A stretch of 56,786 bases of DNA from positions 1 to 56,786 of the forward strand of contig CAKTPO010000014.1 of NCBI GenBank assembly GCA_934591845.1, in the 5' to 3' direction. Under the pieces are notes generated by a model. That model was not told the DNA's origin. It searched no databases and saw only the letters and a program-made list of their open reading frames with translations. The translations under genes were made by a program, and so were the position numbers. The DNA comes from an uncultured Oscillospiraceae bacterium. GTDB lineage: Bacteria > Bacillota > Clostridia > Oscillospirales > Oscillospiraceae. Positions 17,807-25,525 of the stretch are shown one piece after another (positions within the stretch are counted from its first letter, which is position 1; each line of letters begins with the position of its first letter).

Positions 17807-19099
17807 TTAGAATGCGGTATCCAGCAGGTTGATGCCGTCGATCTTCAGGTCGAAGTAGGGAGCGGAACGCTTGGTGGATTCCTGGAAAGCGCCGTCTTCT
17901 ACCACCTCGGTGTCGGGGGTGTAGGCAGCATCGGTGTCCACGTCAGCCATGTAGGACTCTACAGCCTTGCCGTCCACGGTGAAGGTGGTAACGTCAAAGA
18001 CCTTGACGGAGCCGTCTTCCAGACCGGCCTTGACTTCTTCCAGCTTTTCGGCGGTGCCGGGAGCGGCAACAGCGTCGTTCAGCTCGCTGAGGACCACGGA
18101 GCCGGTCTCAATGGTGCCGGTCCAGTCGGCGGGAATCTCGGTGCCGTTGGCCACGGCGTTGATGATCAGCTCAAAGTAGGGAGCCCAGTTGATGCGGGAG
18201 GAGATCAGGAAGGTCTTGGGGCAGGCAGCCACGGTGGAGCCGTTGTAGGAGACGTCCACAACACCGGCGGTCTCGCAAGCGGTGGGGGCGCCCATGGAGT
18301 CGGCGTGCTGGCTGATCAGCACGCAGCCGTTGCCGATGAGCTTGTTGGCAGCTTCCTTCTCGGCGGTCTCGTCATACCAGGAACCGGTGAAGGTCACGTC
18401 CATGGTCACGGAGGGGCAGACGGACTTGGCGCCCAGGTAGAAGCTGGTGTAGCCGGAAACCACTTCGGCGTAGGTGTAAGCACCCACGTAGCCCATCTTG
18501 GCCTGCTCGGCGGTGATGGTGCCTTCCTCGATCATCTGGTTCAGCTTCATACCGGCAGCAACACCGGCCAGGAAGCGGCCCTCATAGATGGCGGCGAAAG
18601 CGTTGTGGAAGTTGGCAAGACCCTGGGTGTGGGCCTTGGTGCCGGTGGCGTGGCAGAACTGAACCTCGGGGAACTCCTGGGCGGCCTGGATCATGTAGTC
18701 CTCGTGGCCGAAGGAGTCAGCGAAAATCAGGTTGCAGCCGGCATCGGCCAGCTCGCAGGCGGCATCGTAGCAAGCCTCGCCTTCTTCAATGTTGGTCTTG
18801 AACAGGTACTGATCTTCGCTCAGGCCCAGGGCAGCGATGGCTTCCTTGGCGGCGTTGATGAAGTTCAGGTCGTAGGTGGAGTTGTCGTCGTGCAGGAAGA
18901 TGAAGCCTACCTTCACGTTGGACAGACCGGTCTCGGCAGCAGCGGCTGTGGTCTCAGCAGCGCTGGTCTCAGCAGCGGTGGTCTCAGCATTGCCGTCAGC
19001 GGCGGCAGCGGTGGTGGCAGGGGCTTCGGTCTTGCCGCCACAGGCAGCCAGGCCCAGCACCAGAACGAACACCAGTGCCAGAGAAAGGAACTTTTTCAT
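17807..19099 (-). CDS. BMP-family nucleoside-binding lipoprotein
   Basis: 430 residues: signal peptide with lipobox LAAC (Cys20), an Ala/Thr/Glu-rich linker to about residue 58, then a BMP domain beginning VKVGFIFLHDDNSTYDLNFI. Family features include GCNLIFADSFGHEDYMIQAA, YEGRFLAGVAAG near 165 and MGYVGAYTYAEVVSGYTSFY. PnrA-like proteins bind guanosine, inosine or similar. It lies 85 bases after xpt under the same riboswitch, so its role in purine uptake is well supported. It carries more C-terminal sequence than the minimal PnrA fold. Confidence 0.9.
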   Translation of the reverse strand: MKKFLSLALVFVLVLGLAACGGKTEAPATTAAAADGNAETTAAETSAAETTAAAAETGLSNVKVGFIFLHDDNSTYDLNFINAAKEAIAALGLSEDQYLFKTNIEEGEACYDAACELADAGCNLIFADSFGHEDYMIQAAQEFPEVQFCHATGTKAHTQGLANFHNAFAAIYEGRFLAGVAAGMKLNQMIEEGTITAEQAKMGYVGAYTYAEVVSGYTSFYLGAKSVCPSVTMDVTFTGSWYDETAEKEAANKLIGNGCVLISQHADSMGAPTACETAGVVDVSYNGSTVAACPKTFLISSRINWAPYFELIINAVANGTEIPADWTGTIETGSVVLSELNDAVAAPGTAEKLEEVKAGLEDGSVKVFDVTTFTVDGKAVESYMADVDTDAAYTPDTEVVEDGAFQESTKRSAPYFDLKIDGINLLDTAF

Positions 19100-19184
19100 G
19101 TTTTTCTTTTCCTCCTAAGAAAATTATATGTTTATCGCTTTTGCGAGAAACAGCAGTAGGGTTTTGGGATAGACCCTTCAAAAG

Positions 19185-19757
19185 TCAGGCCCGGAAGACG
19201 ATGCCGTCATCGGTCATGGATTCCACAATGGCCAGAGACTCAACCCTTACTCCTTCGGCCCGCAGGGCATCACCGCCGCCCTGGAAGCCCTTTTCAATGG
19301 CAATGGCCGCACCGCAGACGGTGCCGCCCGCCTGACGGACCAGGTCGGTCAGACCGATCAGGGCCTTGCCGTTGGCAAGAAAATCGTCCACCAGCAACAC
19401 CCTGTCGCTTTCATGGAGGTAGTCACTGGAAACCACAATGGTATAGTCCGTGCCGTGGGTATAGGAGTGGACGACTGTGGAGTAGACATTGCCGTCTACA
19501 TTGCTGGACTTGTGCTTTTTGGCAAATACCATGGGCACGCCCAGTTCCATGGCTACCGCCGCTGCGATGGCGATGCCGGAGGACTCAATGGTCAAAACTT
19601 TGTTGACCCCGGCATCTTTATACAGCCGGGCGAATTCCTGACCCATTTCCCGCAGGAATTCCGTGTCGATGCGCTGGTTGAGGAAACTGCCAACCTTCAA
19701 AATGCCGCCGGGGAGGACCGTGCCCTCCTGAAGGATTTTCTGCTCCATTGCTTTCAT
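19185..19757 (-). CDS. xpt: Xanthine phosphoribosyltransferase
   Basis: A 190-residue cytosolic type I phosphoribosyltransferase that converts xanthine plus PRPP to XMP. The PRPP loop VLLVDDFLANGKALIGL is near residue 125; LTIESSGIAIAAAVAMELGV (about 47-66) and FAKKHKSSNVDG match Bacillus Xpt. GAGGAG upstream abuts an in-frame GTG (19769) but lies 11 bases from ATG 19757, which gives the family-like N-terminus MKAMEQKILQEG. It is the first gene behind a purine riboswitch and is followed by nucleoside import genes. Confidence 0.93.
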   Translation of the reverse strand: MKAMEQKILQEGTVLPGGILKVGSFLNQRIDTEFLREMGQEFARLYKDAGVNKVLTIESSGIAIAAAVAMELGVPMVFAKKHKSSNVDGNVYSTVVHSYTHGTDYTIVVSSDYLHESDRVLLVDDFLANGKALIGLTDLVRQAGGTVCGAAIAIEKGFQGGGDALRAEGVRVESLAIVESMTDDGIVFRA

Positions 19758-19822
19758 AAGTAGAAACACTCCTCGTCTCTGATTGTGTGAAAAATCCGCA
19801 GACCAAAATGATCCACGGATGT

Positions 19823-19956
19823 AAAAAATAAGCGAACGCCTTCCAAAACCACTTAAAAAAGGGGAGAGGAACGCGCTTTTTCTTTTACACCAATGGTCGC
19901 AGCTTCAGGCGCTGCGGTAGAAACTCTCGGGCCATACATCCGAAATTACAAAGGCT
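19823..19956 (-). promoter_or_regulatory. Purine riboswitch (guanine-type aptamer) with terminator platform
   Basis: Read on the minus strand. J1/2 UAA, P2 UUUCGGA/CCCGAGA, the invariant J2/3 GUUUCUAC, P3 CGCAGC/GCUGCG with 7-base loop GCCUGAA, then J3/1 AC. The C of that AC is the ligand-contacting position that gives guanine-type specificity. P1 would be CCUUUG with CAUUGG and contains two U-U mismatches. Loop 2 is UGUAUGG. The platform folds AAGCG-CG-UUCC with GGAA-CG-CGCUU ahead of UAUUUUUU (T-run at about 19823-19830), an off-switch terminator. It heads xpt and the nucleoside importer. Confidence 0.88.
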
Positions 19957-19978
19957 TCTTGTTCACTTAACGAAACCC

Positions 19979-20007
19979 ATGTTAATGCAGATTTCATCAT
20001 TTGTCAA
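19979..20007 (-). promoter_or_regulatory. Promoter of the xpt/nucleoside operon
   Basis: Minus-strand TTGACA (20002-20007), 17 bases, TAACAT (19979-19984), about 20 bases upstream of the riboswitch aptamer. Confidence 0.75.
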
Positions 20008-20071
20008 CAATCTTTGGTACCTTTCTCGGTTTTACACAAAAAACCCCGGGGAAAGCCCGGTGTTTTCCGAC

Positions 20072-20101
20072 AAAATCAGGGACGGCTTTTTTGCCGTCCC
20101 T
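20072..20101 (-). terminator. Terminator of the aminotransferase gene
   Basis: Stem AGGGACGGC/GCCGTCCCT around an A6 loop (minus strand), followed by GATTTTG. A weaker hairpin CCGGG/CCCGG lies next to it at about 20045-20060. Confidence 0.8.
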
Positions 20102-20114
20102 GTAGGGCGAAATT

Positions 20115-21323
20115 TTATCGTCTGTGATGGTCCAGAAAGTCGCACAATTCTTCCATGGCTTTGGTGATGCGTTCCGGCTCCGGCAGCATGACAATGCGGA
20201 AGCGCAGGTCCTCAAACCAGTCAAAGCCGTGGCCGGGAATGACCAGAATGTGCTTTTCGTGGAGGAATCGCATGGCAAAATCCTCATCGCTTTCAAAGTC
20301 AAAGCGGTCTTTCTCAAGGCCCGGGAACAGGTAGAAGGCCGCCCGGTTGGGCACCAACGTCACCCCGGGGATGCCGTTCAGGCCCTCCACGGTGGCCCGG
20401 CTCTGCTCGTAAATTCTGCCGCCGGGAACCAGCATGGCCCGGGTGCTGTCCCGGTCCTGTAGGGCTGCGGGGATTACCAGCTGGGTCAGGGTGTTGCCGC
20501 ACAGGCGCATGGAGGCCAGGGCGGAGACCCCCTGCTCGATCTCCTGAAACTCCTCCCGGGGCCCGGAGAAGACCATCCAACCGCAGCGGAAACCGCAGAT
20601 GATGTGGGATTTGGAAAGACCGTTGAAGGTCACGCAGGGCAGGTCCGGTGCCAGGGCGGCGATGGAGTCGCTGGGCAGGTTCTCAAGAACCAGCCGGTCG
20701 TAAATCTCGTCTGCCAGCAGGAGCAAGTGGTGCTTCCGGGCCAGCTCCGCAATGGCCAGCAGGGTCTCCCGGGAGTATACGGCGCCGGTGGGGTTGTTGG
20801 GGTTGATCACCAGAATGGCCTTGGTCTTGGGGGTGATCTTCTGTTCCATATCGGAAAGGTCCGGATTCCACTGATTTTCCGGGGCGCAGCGGTAGTAAAC
20901 CGGTTTGCCGCCGCCCAAATGGGTGTTGTTGCTCCAAAGAGAGTAGCAGGGGGCGGGTACCAGTACCTCGTCGCCGTTGCCGACCAGGGCGGTCATCAGC
21001 ATGGATACGGCCTCACTGACACCGTTGCAGATGTAGATGTCATTCAAGGTGATGCCCTGAAGACCCCGGCCCTTATGGTAGTTTAAAATGGCCTCCCGGG
21101 CCTCCACCATGCCCCGGACGTCGCAGTAGGGCACGGCCTTGTCCACATTCCGCAGCAGTGCTTCCCGCACGCTGTCCGGCAGGCCGAAGCCAAAATTGCC
21201 GGGGTTGCCTGTATTGAGCCGCAGCACCGGTGTGCCGGCAGCCTGCATTTTCAGGGCTTCCTCATAAAGAGGGCCACGAATGTCCGAATGCACGTGGGTC
21301 AGCCGATCCGATTTTGCAATCAT
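20115..21323 (-). CDS. Class I/II aminotransferase, AlaA/aspartate-aminotransferase-like
   Basis: A 402-residue PLP enzyme of normal fold-type-I length. Visible: LRLNTGNPGNFGFGLPDSVR (about 35-55), the cofactor-binding region NGVSEAVSMLMTAL (about 100), VINPNNPTGAVYSRETL (about 172-188), ADEIYDRL (Asp/Tyr contacting PLP) and the lysine motif FNGLSKSHIICGFRCGW (about 235-251). The lysine motif resembles E. coli AlaA (alanine from pyruvate and glutamate), but aspartate specificity cannot be excluded. Monocistronic, with its own terminator. Confidence 0.88.
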   Translation of the reverse strand: MIAKSDRLTHVHSDIRGPLYEEALKMQAAGTPVLRLNTGNPGNFGFGLPDSVREALLRNVDKAVPYCDVRGMVEAREAILNYHKGRGLQGITLNDIYICNGVSEAVSMLMTALVGNGDEVLVPAPCYSLWSNNTHLGGGKPVYYRCAPENQWNPDLSDMEQKITPKTKAILVINPNNPTGAVYSRETLLAIAELARKHHLLLLADEIYDRLVLENLPSDSIAALAPDLPCVTFNGLSKSHIICGFRCGWMVFSGPREEFQEIEQGVSALASMRLCGNTLTQLVIPAALQDRDSTRAMLVPGGRIYEQSRATVEGLNGIPGVTLVPNRAAFYLFPGLEKDRFDFESDEDFAMRFLHEKHILVIPGHGFDWFEDLRFRIVMLPEPERITKAMEELCDFLDHHRR

Positions 21324-21406
21324 GTTTTCCAGTCCTTTCTCTTATAAAGGGGAATAAAAATTGTAGCTATTATACCACGGCTTTTTGGGAAAAGGCAAGT
21401 AAAAAA

Positions 21407-22012
21407 TCAATTTTCTTTCAGCCGCTGCCGCAATACCCCCAATAAATAGTGCATGGTCTCGTATTTCAGGTATTGCAAACTGTTCTCGTCCCATAGAAAA
21501 CGCATTCTGGGGGCAAACTCCTCGTCCCCGAACCAGAACCGGAGCACCAGTTCCAGATCTTCAAACACCGGCACTGCAAAGGACAGATCCGCCCCCGGGA
21601 TTTCCCGGCCCCCCAGGTTTATAACCGCTTTCCGGAAAGCCTGGGGCCGCTGCTGGGCAAAGTCCGCCAGGGGCTCCCGGCTTTCAAGGAGGGACCGGTG
21701 AAATTGCAGACCGAAGTCTGTCATGCTTTTATACCGGTGGCTGGGAGAACGGTCTTCCCGGCTGCAACAAAGGAGATCCAGAATGGTCAGAACCTCGTTG
21801 AAGCTGTTGCCGTCTATCCAAGTCTCCCCCTTTTTCCGCTCCATATCCCCGGTGGAGCGGGAAATGCGGTAGGGCGCACCTAAAAAAGTGGTGAACAGGT
21901 AGTCTTTTGTATAGGATAGCCCCAGTTTTTGGATTAGGTATTGCTGGTCATAGCCCAGAAACAGGGTTTTGGCCTGCCGGGCCGCAATGGCGTAATTGTC
22001 TTTTCGTTCCAT
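21407..22012 (-). CDS. DUF3786 domain protein
   Basis: A 201-residue soluble protein recognised as DUF3786-like from YDQQYLIQKLGLSYTKDYLF, GAPYRISRSTGDMER, NSFNEVLTILDLLCCSREDR and a late FWFGDEEFAPRMRFLWDENS. Function unknown; such genes occur in anaerobes, often near corrinoid, nickel or iron-sulfur genes. Here it diverges from a His-rich protein and CooT. An in-frame TTG (22018) is only 2 bases after the G-run; ATG 22012 is at proper spacing. Confidence 0.8.
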   Translation of the reverse strand: MERKDNYAIAARQAKTLFLGYDQQYLIQKLGLSYTKDYLFTTFLGAPYRISRSTGDMERKKGETWIDGNSFNEVLTILDLLCCSREDRSPSHRYKSMTDFGLQFHRSLLESREPLADFAQQRPQAFRKAVINLGGREIPGADLSFAVPVFEDLELVLRFWFGDEEFAPRMRFLWDENSLQYLKYETMHYLLGVLRQRLKEN

Positions 22013-22102
22013 CTTCAAGTCCCCCTTGTGGTCGTCTGCAATTATACAGCGTTTTGTCCCAAAAAGGAAATACTTTTTTTACAAACGGCCCCAAAGAAAC
22101 CT

Positions 22103-22131
22103 TTGACATCCAGGGGCAATGGGGGTATAAT
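22103..22131 (+). promoter_or_regulatory. Consensus promoter for the His-rich gene
   Basis: Perfect TTGACA (22103-22108), 17-base spacer, perfect TATAAT (22126-22131), 37 bases upstream of the ATG. No repressor palindrome is obvious. Confidence 0.85.
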
Positions 22132-22167
22132 TAAGTAAAATAATATAGATTAAGGAGGAACCAAATC

Positions 22168-22611
22168 ATGCATTTGGATCACGACCATATCGGTGCCCAT
22201 ACCCATGAGCATACCCACGCCGACGGCACCACCCATAGCCACGAGCATCAGCACCCCCATGACCATACCCATGGCGACTGCGCTGCCCACACCCATGAGC
22301 ATACCCACGCCGACGGCACCACCCATACCCATGAGCATCAGCATCCCCACGACCACACCCATGATTGCAGCCACGGCTGTGCCGGTTGTGGCGAAAGCTG
22401 CGAGCACACCCCCATGGAGGAGCTGACCGCCCTGATGAAATACATGGTGGGCCACAACACCGCCCACGCCAAGGAGCTGGCTGACCTGGCCGCCAAGCTG
22501 GACCAGGCCGGAAACCACGTGGCCTTTGAGCAGGTCATGTCCGCCGTTTCTGACTTTGAAAAGGGCAACATGCGCCTGAGCGTGGTGCTCAGCAGCCTGA
22601 CGGAGGGGTAA
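22168..22611 (+). CDS. Histidine-rich metal-binding protein with helical C-terminal domain
   Basis: 147 residues. Residues 1-80 hold 27 His and five Cys in an internal tandem duplication of a roughly 29-residue unit (HTHEHTHADGTTHSHEHQHP and a near-copy), followed by CSHGCAGCGESCEH. Residues about 80-147 are a charged helical domain (MEELTALMKYMVGHNTAHAK onward) seen in other metal-related small proteins. No signal peptide, so cytoplasmic. Storage or chaperoning of Ni or Zn is inferred; the CooT-like gene downstream favours nickel. RBS AAGGAGG. The TAA stop directly abuts a palindromic repeat. Confidence 0.8.
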   Translation: MHLDHDHIGAHTHEHTHADGTTHSHEHQHPHDHTHGDCAAHTHEHTHADGTTHTHEHQHPHDHTHDCSHGCAGCGESCEHTPMEELTALMKYMVGHNTAHAKELADLAAKLDQAGNHVAFEQVMSAVSDFEKGNMRLSVVLSSLTEG

Positions 22612-22772
22612 GGAAGCTCTGATTAAATCGACAAGAGCTGACGGCGAAAGATTTTGGCTCCAGACAAGGTTTGGAAAATGAGGGAATACTTTGTGTATTT
22701 CCCATTTTTCAAACCGCAGTCTGGGGGCAAAAGATTCGCCGCTCAGCCGCAGACGATTTATTCAGAGTTTCC
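22612..22772 (+). repeat. Palindromic interspersed repeat, copy C, with nested hairpin
   Basis: Same ends as the 78-bp copies (GGAAGCTCTGATT / ATTCAGAGTTTCC), but the loop is interrupted by 83 bp that form their own long inverted repeat (GGCTCCAGACAAGGTTTGGA pairs with the GTCTGGGGGC side, continuing through GGGAATACTTTG / TGTATTTCCC). TAA flanks both ends. It lies between the His-rich gene and cooT. Confidence 0.85.
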
Positions 22773-22797
22773 TAAGGAAAAAAAAGGAGGAATTCTG

Positions 22798-22995
22798 ATG
22801 TGCCTTTCTACCGTTTACCGCAATTCCGTGACCCCGGATGAGATCATTATGAAAAACGTTATGACCATCGAACAGAAGGACGGCGTGATCCTCTTGACAG
22901 ACCTGATGGAACGCCAGGTCGCCGTGGAGGGCACCCTGGAAAAAGCCAATCTGGTAGATGGCTACGTGGTCATCAAAGAAAAAAAGACCGCCTGA
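22798..22995 (+). CDS. cooT: CooT family nickel-binding protein
   Basis: A 65-residue protein starting MCLSTVYRN; Cys2 right after the initiator is the nickel-binding residue of CooT, a small beta-barrel dimer that helps nickel loading of CO dehydrogenase and exists widely in anaerobes. The rest (VMTIEQKDGVILLTDLMERQ) fits the family. Strong AAGGAGG. It probably shares transcription with the His-rich gene, read through the palindromic repeat. No CO dehydrogenase, hydrogenase or urease gene is in the window, so the client is unknown. Confidence 0.88.
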   Translation: MCLSTVYRNSVTPDEIIMKNVMTIEQKDGVILLTDLMERQVAVEGTLEKANLVDGYVVIKEKKTA

Positions 22996-23008
22996 TAAGC
23001 GATCCCCC

Positions 23009-23039
23009 CAGGCCCGCAACGCTGCGGGCCTGTTTTTTT
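23009..23039 (+). terminator. Intrinsic terminator after cooT
   Basis: Stem CAGGCCCGCA/TGCGGGCCTG around ACGC, followed by seven Ts. Confidence 0.92.
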
Positions 23040-23215
23040 GCCCTCAGCCGGGGAAGAACGGGGCATGGGGATGTCCGTTTGACATTTCCAAACAAATGCG
23101 CTAAAATGAACCCTGCAAAGAAAGTTGAAAATAATCAACTACCGTCGGAACAAAACCCCAGGGCCAGTCCGGCGGAAAAAAAGAAAAGCAGGAGGAACAT
23201 CGATGCCAAAACCCG

Positions 23216-23998
23216 GAAATTGACAATTGACAATTATTGGGGCAACCAACGCTGTTCGTTTCGCCCCGTTCGTTAAAGTATGTAGGGAACGGCCTATGTG
23301 CCGTTCCGGGGCGTTGCGAATAGAACCCGTGTGCATAAAACGGAATCACCCCCCGATGATGTCATTCCGAGCGTAGTGAAACGGAGCCGAGGAATCTTCC
23401 CAAGTGGCAGATTTTACCTTGTGTTGGTGCTTTCTGCCACGTGGTGGATTCCTCCACTCCGCTTGCGCTACGGTCGGAATGACAAAATGGGGGGACGTGT
23501 CTGGTTTTTATCGGGAACGGTTCCGTTCTTAAACGCACGGAACGGCACATAGGCCGTTCCCTACGGTTTCGCTGAAAGGCGGGCGTTTTCAACCGGCGGG
23601 TTCTAAGGACGTTATATTGTGGTTACGTTTCTACGAATTCGCCTACAGTTTCTAGAGTGTTTCAGGCCGTACCGCCCCCTCATCAGTCAGGGCTGCGCCC
23701 TGCCAGCTTCCCCGGGGGGGGGGGAAGCTTTTGTACCGTGGTTTCGGGTGCGGGTTTTATCGGTAACAGTTCCGTCCTTTTACGTGCGGAACGGCACATA
23801 GGCCGTTCCCTACAGTTTCGCTGAAAGGCGGGTGTTTTCAACCGGTGGGTTCTAAGGACGGGCGGTATTGTCTTTCCTATTGTAGGAACGATGGGCGCAA
23901 AGCTAAAACGTCTGTCCCACAAAAATTGTCAATTGTCAATTGTCCATTGTCAATTAGAACATAACTGTCCACTGTCAACTGTCCACTGTCAACTGTTC
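23216..23998. repeat. Gene-free mosaic of interspersed repeats I
   Basis: Between cooT and the pseudouridine synthase there is no credible gene. Blocks in order: short AATTGACAATTGACAATT repeats (23216-23240); a 26-bp element with 8-bp stem GGAACGGC/GCCGTTCC (23282-23307, 23539-23564, 23788-23813); a 123-bp inverted-repeat element beginning GTCATTCCGAGCG and ending CGGAATGAC (23361-23483); a CCCCTCATCAGTCAGGGCTG element ending in a G-run hairpin (about 23670-23732); and TGTCAATTG/CTGTCCACTGTCAA direct repeats (23920-23998). The same blocks recur at 34205-34620 and 35270-35935. Confidence 0.85.
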
Positions 23999-24858
23999 TC
24001 CCACCTGGGCAGCTGCATTTGGCTTTCCAGAAACATTTGCTGGCCGGTGATGGGGTGGGGGAATTCCAGGGTTTTGGCCAGCAGGAGTTGGGTTTCAAAG
24101 CCCAGGCGGTGGGAGAGGGCGTTGGAGTTTTCGGTGCCGTACTGGGGGTCTCCTAAAATGGGGAAGCCGGAGTAGGCGCAGTGGAGCCGCAGCTGGTGGG
24201 TGCGGCCGGTGAGGGGTTCCAGGGCCAGGCGGCAGATGTCCGTTCCCCGCTCCAATACCCGGAAGCGGGTCTGGCTGGGCTTGCCGTCGGGGCGGACTTC
24301 CCGCAGGAGGCTGGGCAGGGGGTGCCTAGCAATGGGGGCATCGATGAGGCCTTCGTGTTCCGCAGGCCCTCCACAGGTCAGGGCTTCGTAACGCTTCCGG
24401 GGCTTTTCCGCCTGCAATAGGGCATGGATATGGGCGTTCTTTGCAATCAGTACAATGCCAAAGGTGTCCCGGTCCAGCCGGGTCAGGGGGTGGAAGGCCC
24501 CCTGCTGGTGTGTTTTTAGATAATAGCCCTGAACCAGGTTTGCCAGGGTTCCGGTGTTCCGGTTGCGGGAGGGGTGGATGAGCATCCCCGCCGGTTTATC
24601 CACTGCCAGGAAATAGGCATCCTCGTAGAGAACGGTCAGGGGGCCGTCTTCCGCCGGGTAATCCGGGGCAGGTTCCTCCAAAAGCACGCAGATCTGATCC
24701 CCCGGGGCCACCTGGTAGTCCGTGTGGCAGCTGACACCGCCCACCCGCAGTCCATCGGCCCACTTGACCTTGTTCATGAGGCCCGTGGACATTTTCAACT
24801 CTGTTTTCAAAAAAGAGGACAGCCGCCCGCTTCTTTGGGCCGTCAATGTCAGTTCCAT
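23989..24858 (-). CDS. RluA family pseudouridine synthase
   Basis: 289 residues. An S4-like N-terminal domain (about 1-65) is followed by the catalytic domain with LAVDKPAGMLIHPSRNRNTG (about 88-107), the catalytic loop HPLTRLDRDTFGIVLIAKN (Asp of RLDR near 130) and GRTHQLRLHCAYSGFPILGD (about 215-235). It isomerises uridines in rRNA or tRNA; the target site cannot be told. Its TGA stop lies inside the CTGTCAACTG direct-repeat array, so the last residues may have been set by repeat invasion. Confidence 0.9.
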   Translation of the reverse strand: MELTLTAQRSGRLSSFLKTELKMSTGLMNKVKWADGLRVGGVSCHTDYQVAPGDQICVLLEEPAPDYPAEDGPLTVLYEDAYFLAVDKPAGMLIHPSRNRNTGTLANLVQGYYLKTHQQGAFHPLTRLDRDTFGIVLIAKNAHIHALLQAEKPRKRYEALTCGGPAEHEGLIDAPIARHPLPSLLREVRPDGKPSQTRFRVLERGTDICRLALEPLTGRTHQLRLHCAYSGFPILGDPQYGTENSNALSHRLGFETQLLLAKTLEFPHPITGQQMFLESQMQLPRWENS

Positions 24859-24870
24859 AAAAATCCTTTC

Positions 24871-24901
24871 AAAAAAGCCCTGCCGGAAACCGACAGGGCC
24901 T
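24871..24901 (-). terminator. Terminator of the infC-rpmI-rplT operon
   Basis: On the minus strand CCCTGTCGG/CCGGCAGGG with loop TTTC, followed by CTTTTTT, just after rplT. Confidence 0.9.
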
Positions 24902-24912
24902 TCAATATACGC

Positions 24913-25269
24913 TTAGTTCAGAGCAGCCTTGGCCTTCTCTACAACAGCGGCGAAAGCGGCGCTGTCCTGGATGGCCATCTCGGAGAGGCTCTTGCGGTTC
25001 ATCTCGATACCGGCCTTCTTCACACCGTTCATAAAGGTGGAGTAGTTCAGACCGTAGGGAGCCACAGCGGCGCTCAGACGAGCGATCCACATGGTACGGT
25101 ATGCACGCTTCTTCTGCTTACGGCCTTCGAAAGCGTAGTTGCCGGACTTCATCACGGCCTGCTTGGCCATCTTGAAGTGCTTGCTCTTGGAACCCCAGTA
25201 GCCCTTTGCCAGCTTCAGGGTTGCGTTTCTTCTCTTGCGCGTCATCATTGCGCCTTTAACTCTAGCCAT
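24913..25269 (-). CDS. rplT: 50S ribosomal protein L20
   Basis: 118 residues, full length: [20 protein letters not shown] at the N-terminus and the conserved [20 protein letters not shown] with [20 protein letters not shown]. It binds 23S rRNA early in assembly and in Firmicutes also represses its own operon by binding the infC leader. Last gene of infC-rpmI-rplT. Confidence 0.97.
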   Translation of the reverse strand: MARVKGAMMTRKRRNATLKLAKGYWGSKSKHFKMAKQAVMKSGNYAFEGRKQKKRAYRTMWIARLSAAVAPYGLNYSTFMNGVKKAGIEMNRKSLSEMAIQDSAAFAAVVEKAKAALN

Positions 25270-25293
25270 TTACTATATCCTCCTGTCTAGCCC

Positions 25294-25491
25294 TTATTTG
25301 TACGGAATCATCTTCTTGATGGCATCCACATTGGTCACATCGGCATAAGTGGTGCTCCGCAGATGACGGGTACGCTTGGTGGTCTTCTTGGTGAGGATGT
25401 GGCTCTTAAAAGCGTGTGCTCTCTTGACCTTTCCGCTCTTGGTCAGGTTGAATCTTTTCTTTGCACCGCTATGGGTTTTCAGCTTGGGCAT
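25294..25491 (-). CDS. rpmI: 50S ribosomal protein L35
   Basis: 65 residues, the usual size, with [20 protein letters not shown] and [20 protein letters not shown]. It lies between infC and rplT in the standard order with short gaps, and a good GGAG RBS. Confidence 0.97.
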   Translation of the reverse strand: MPKLKTHSGAKKRFNLTKSGKVKRAHAFKSHILTKKTTKRTRHLRSTTYADVTNVDAIKKMIPYK

Positions 25492-25525
25492 AGGTAGTTC
25501 TCCTTCCGTATCTTGTGTAATATTC

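Noticed and set aside
23216..23998. Possible CRISPR array in the repeat-rich region
   Set aside because: Repeats are of several kinds, irregularly spaced, in both orientations and palindromic; there are no uniform spacers and no cas genes.
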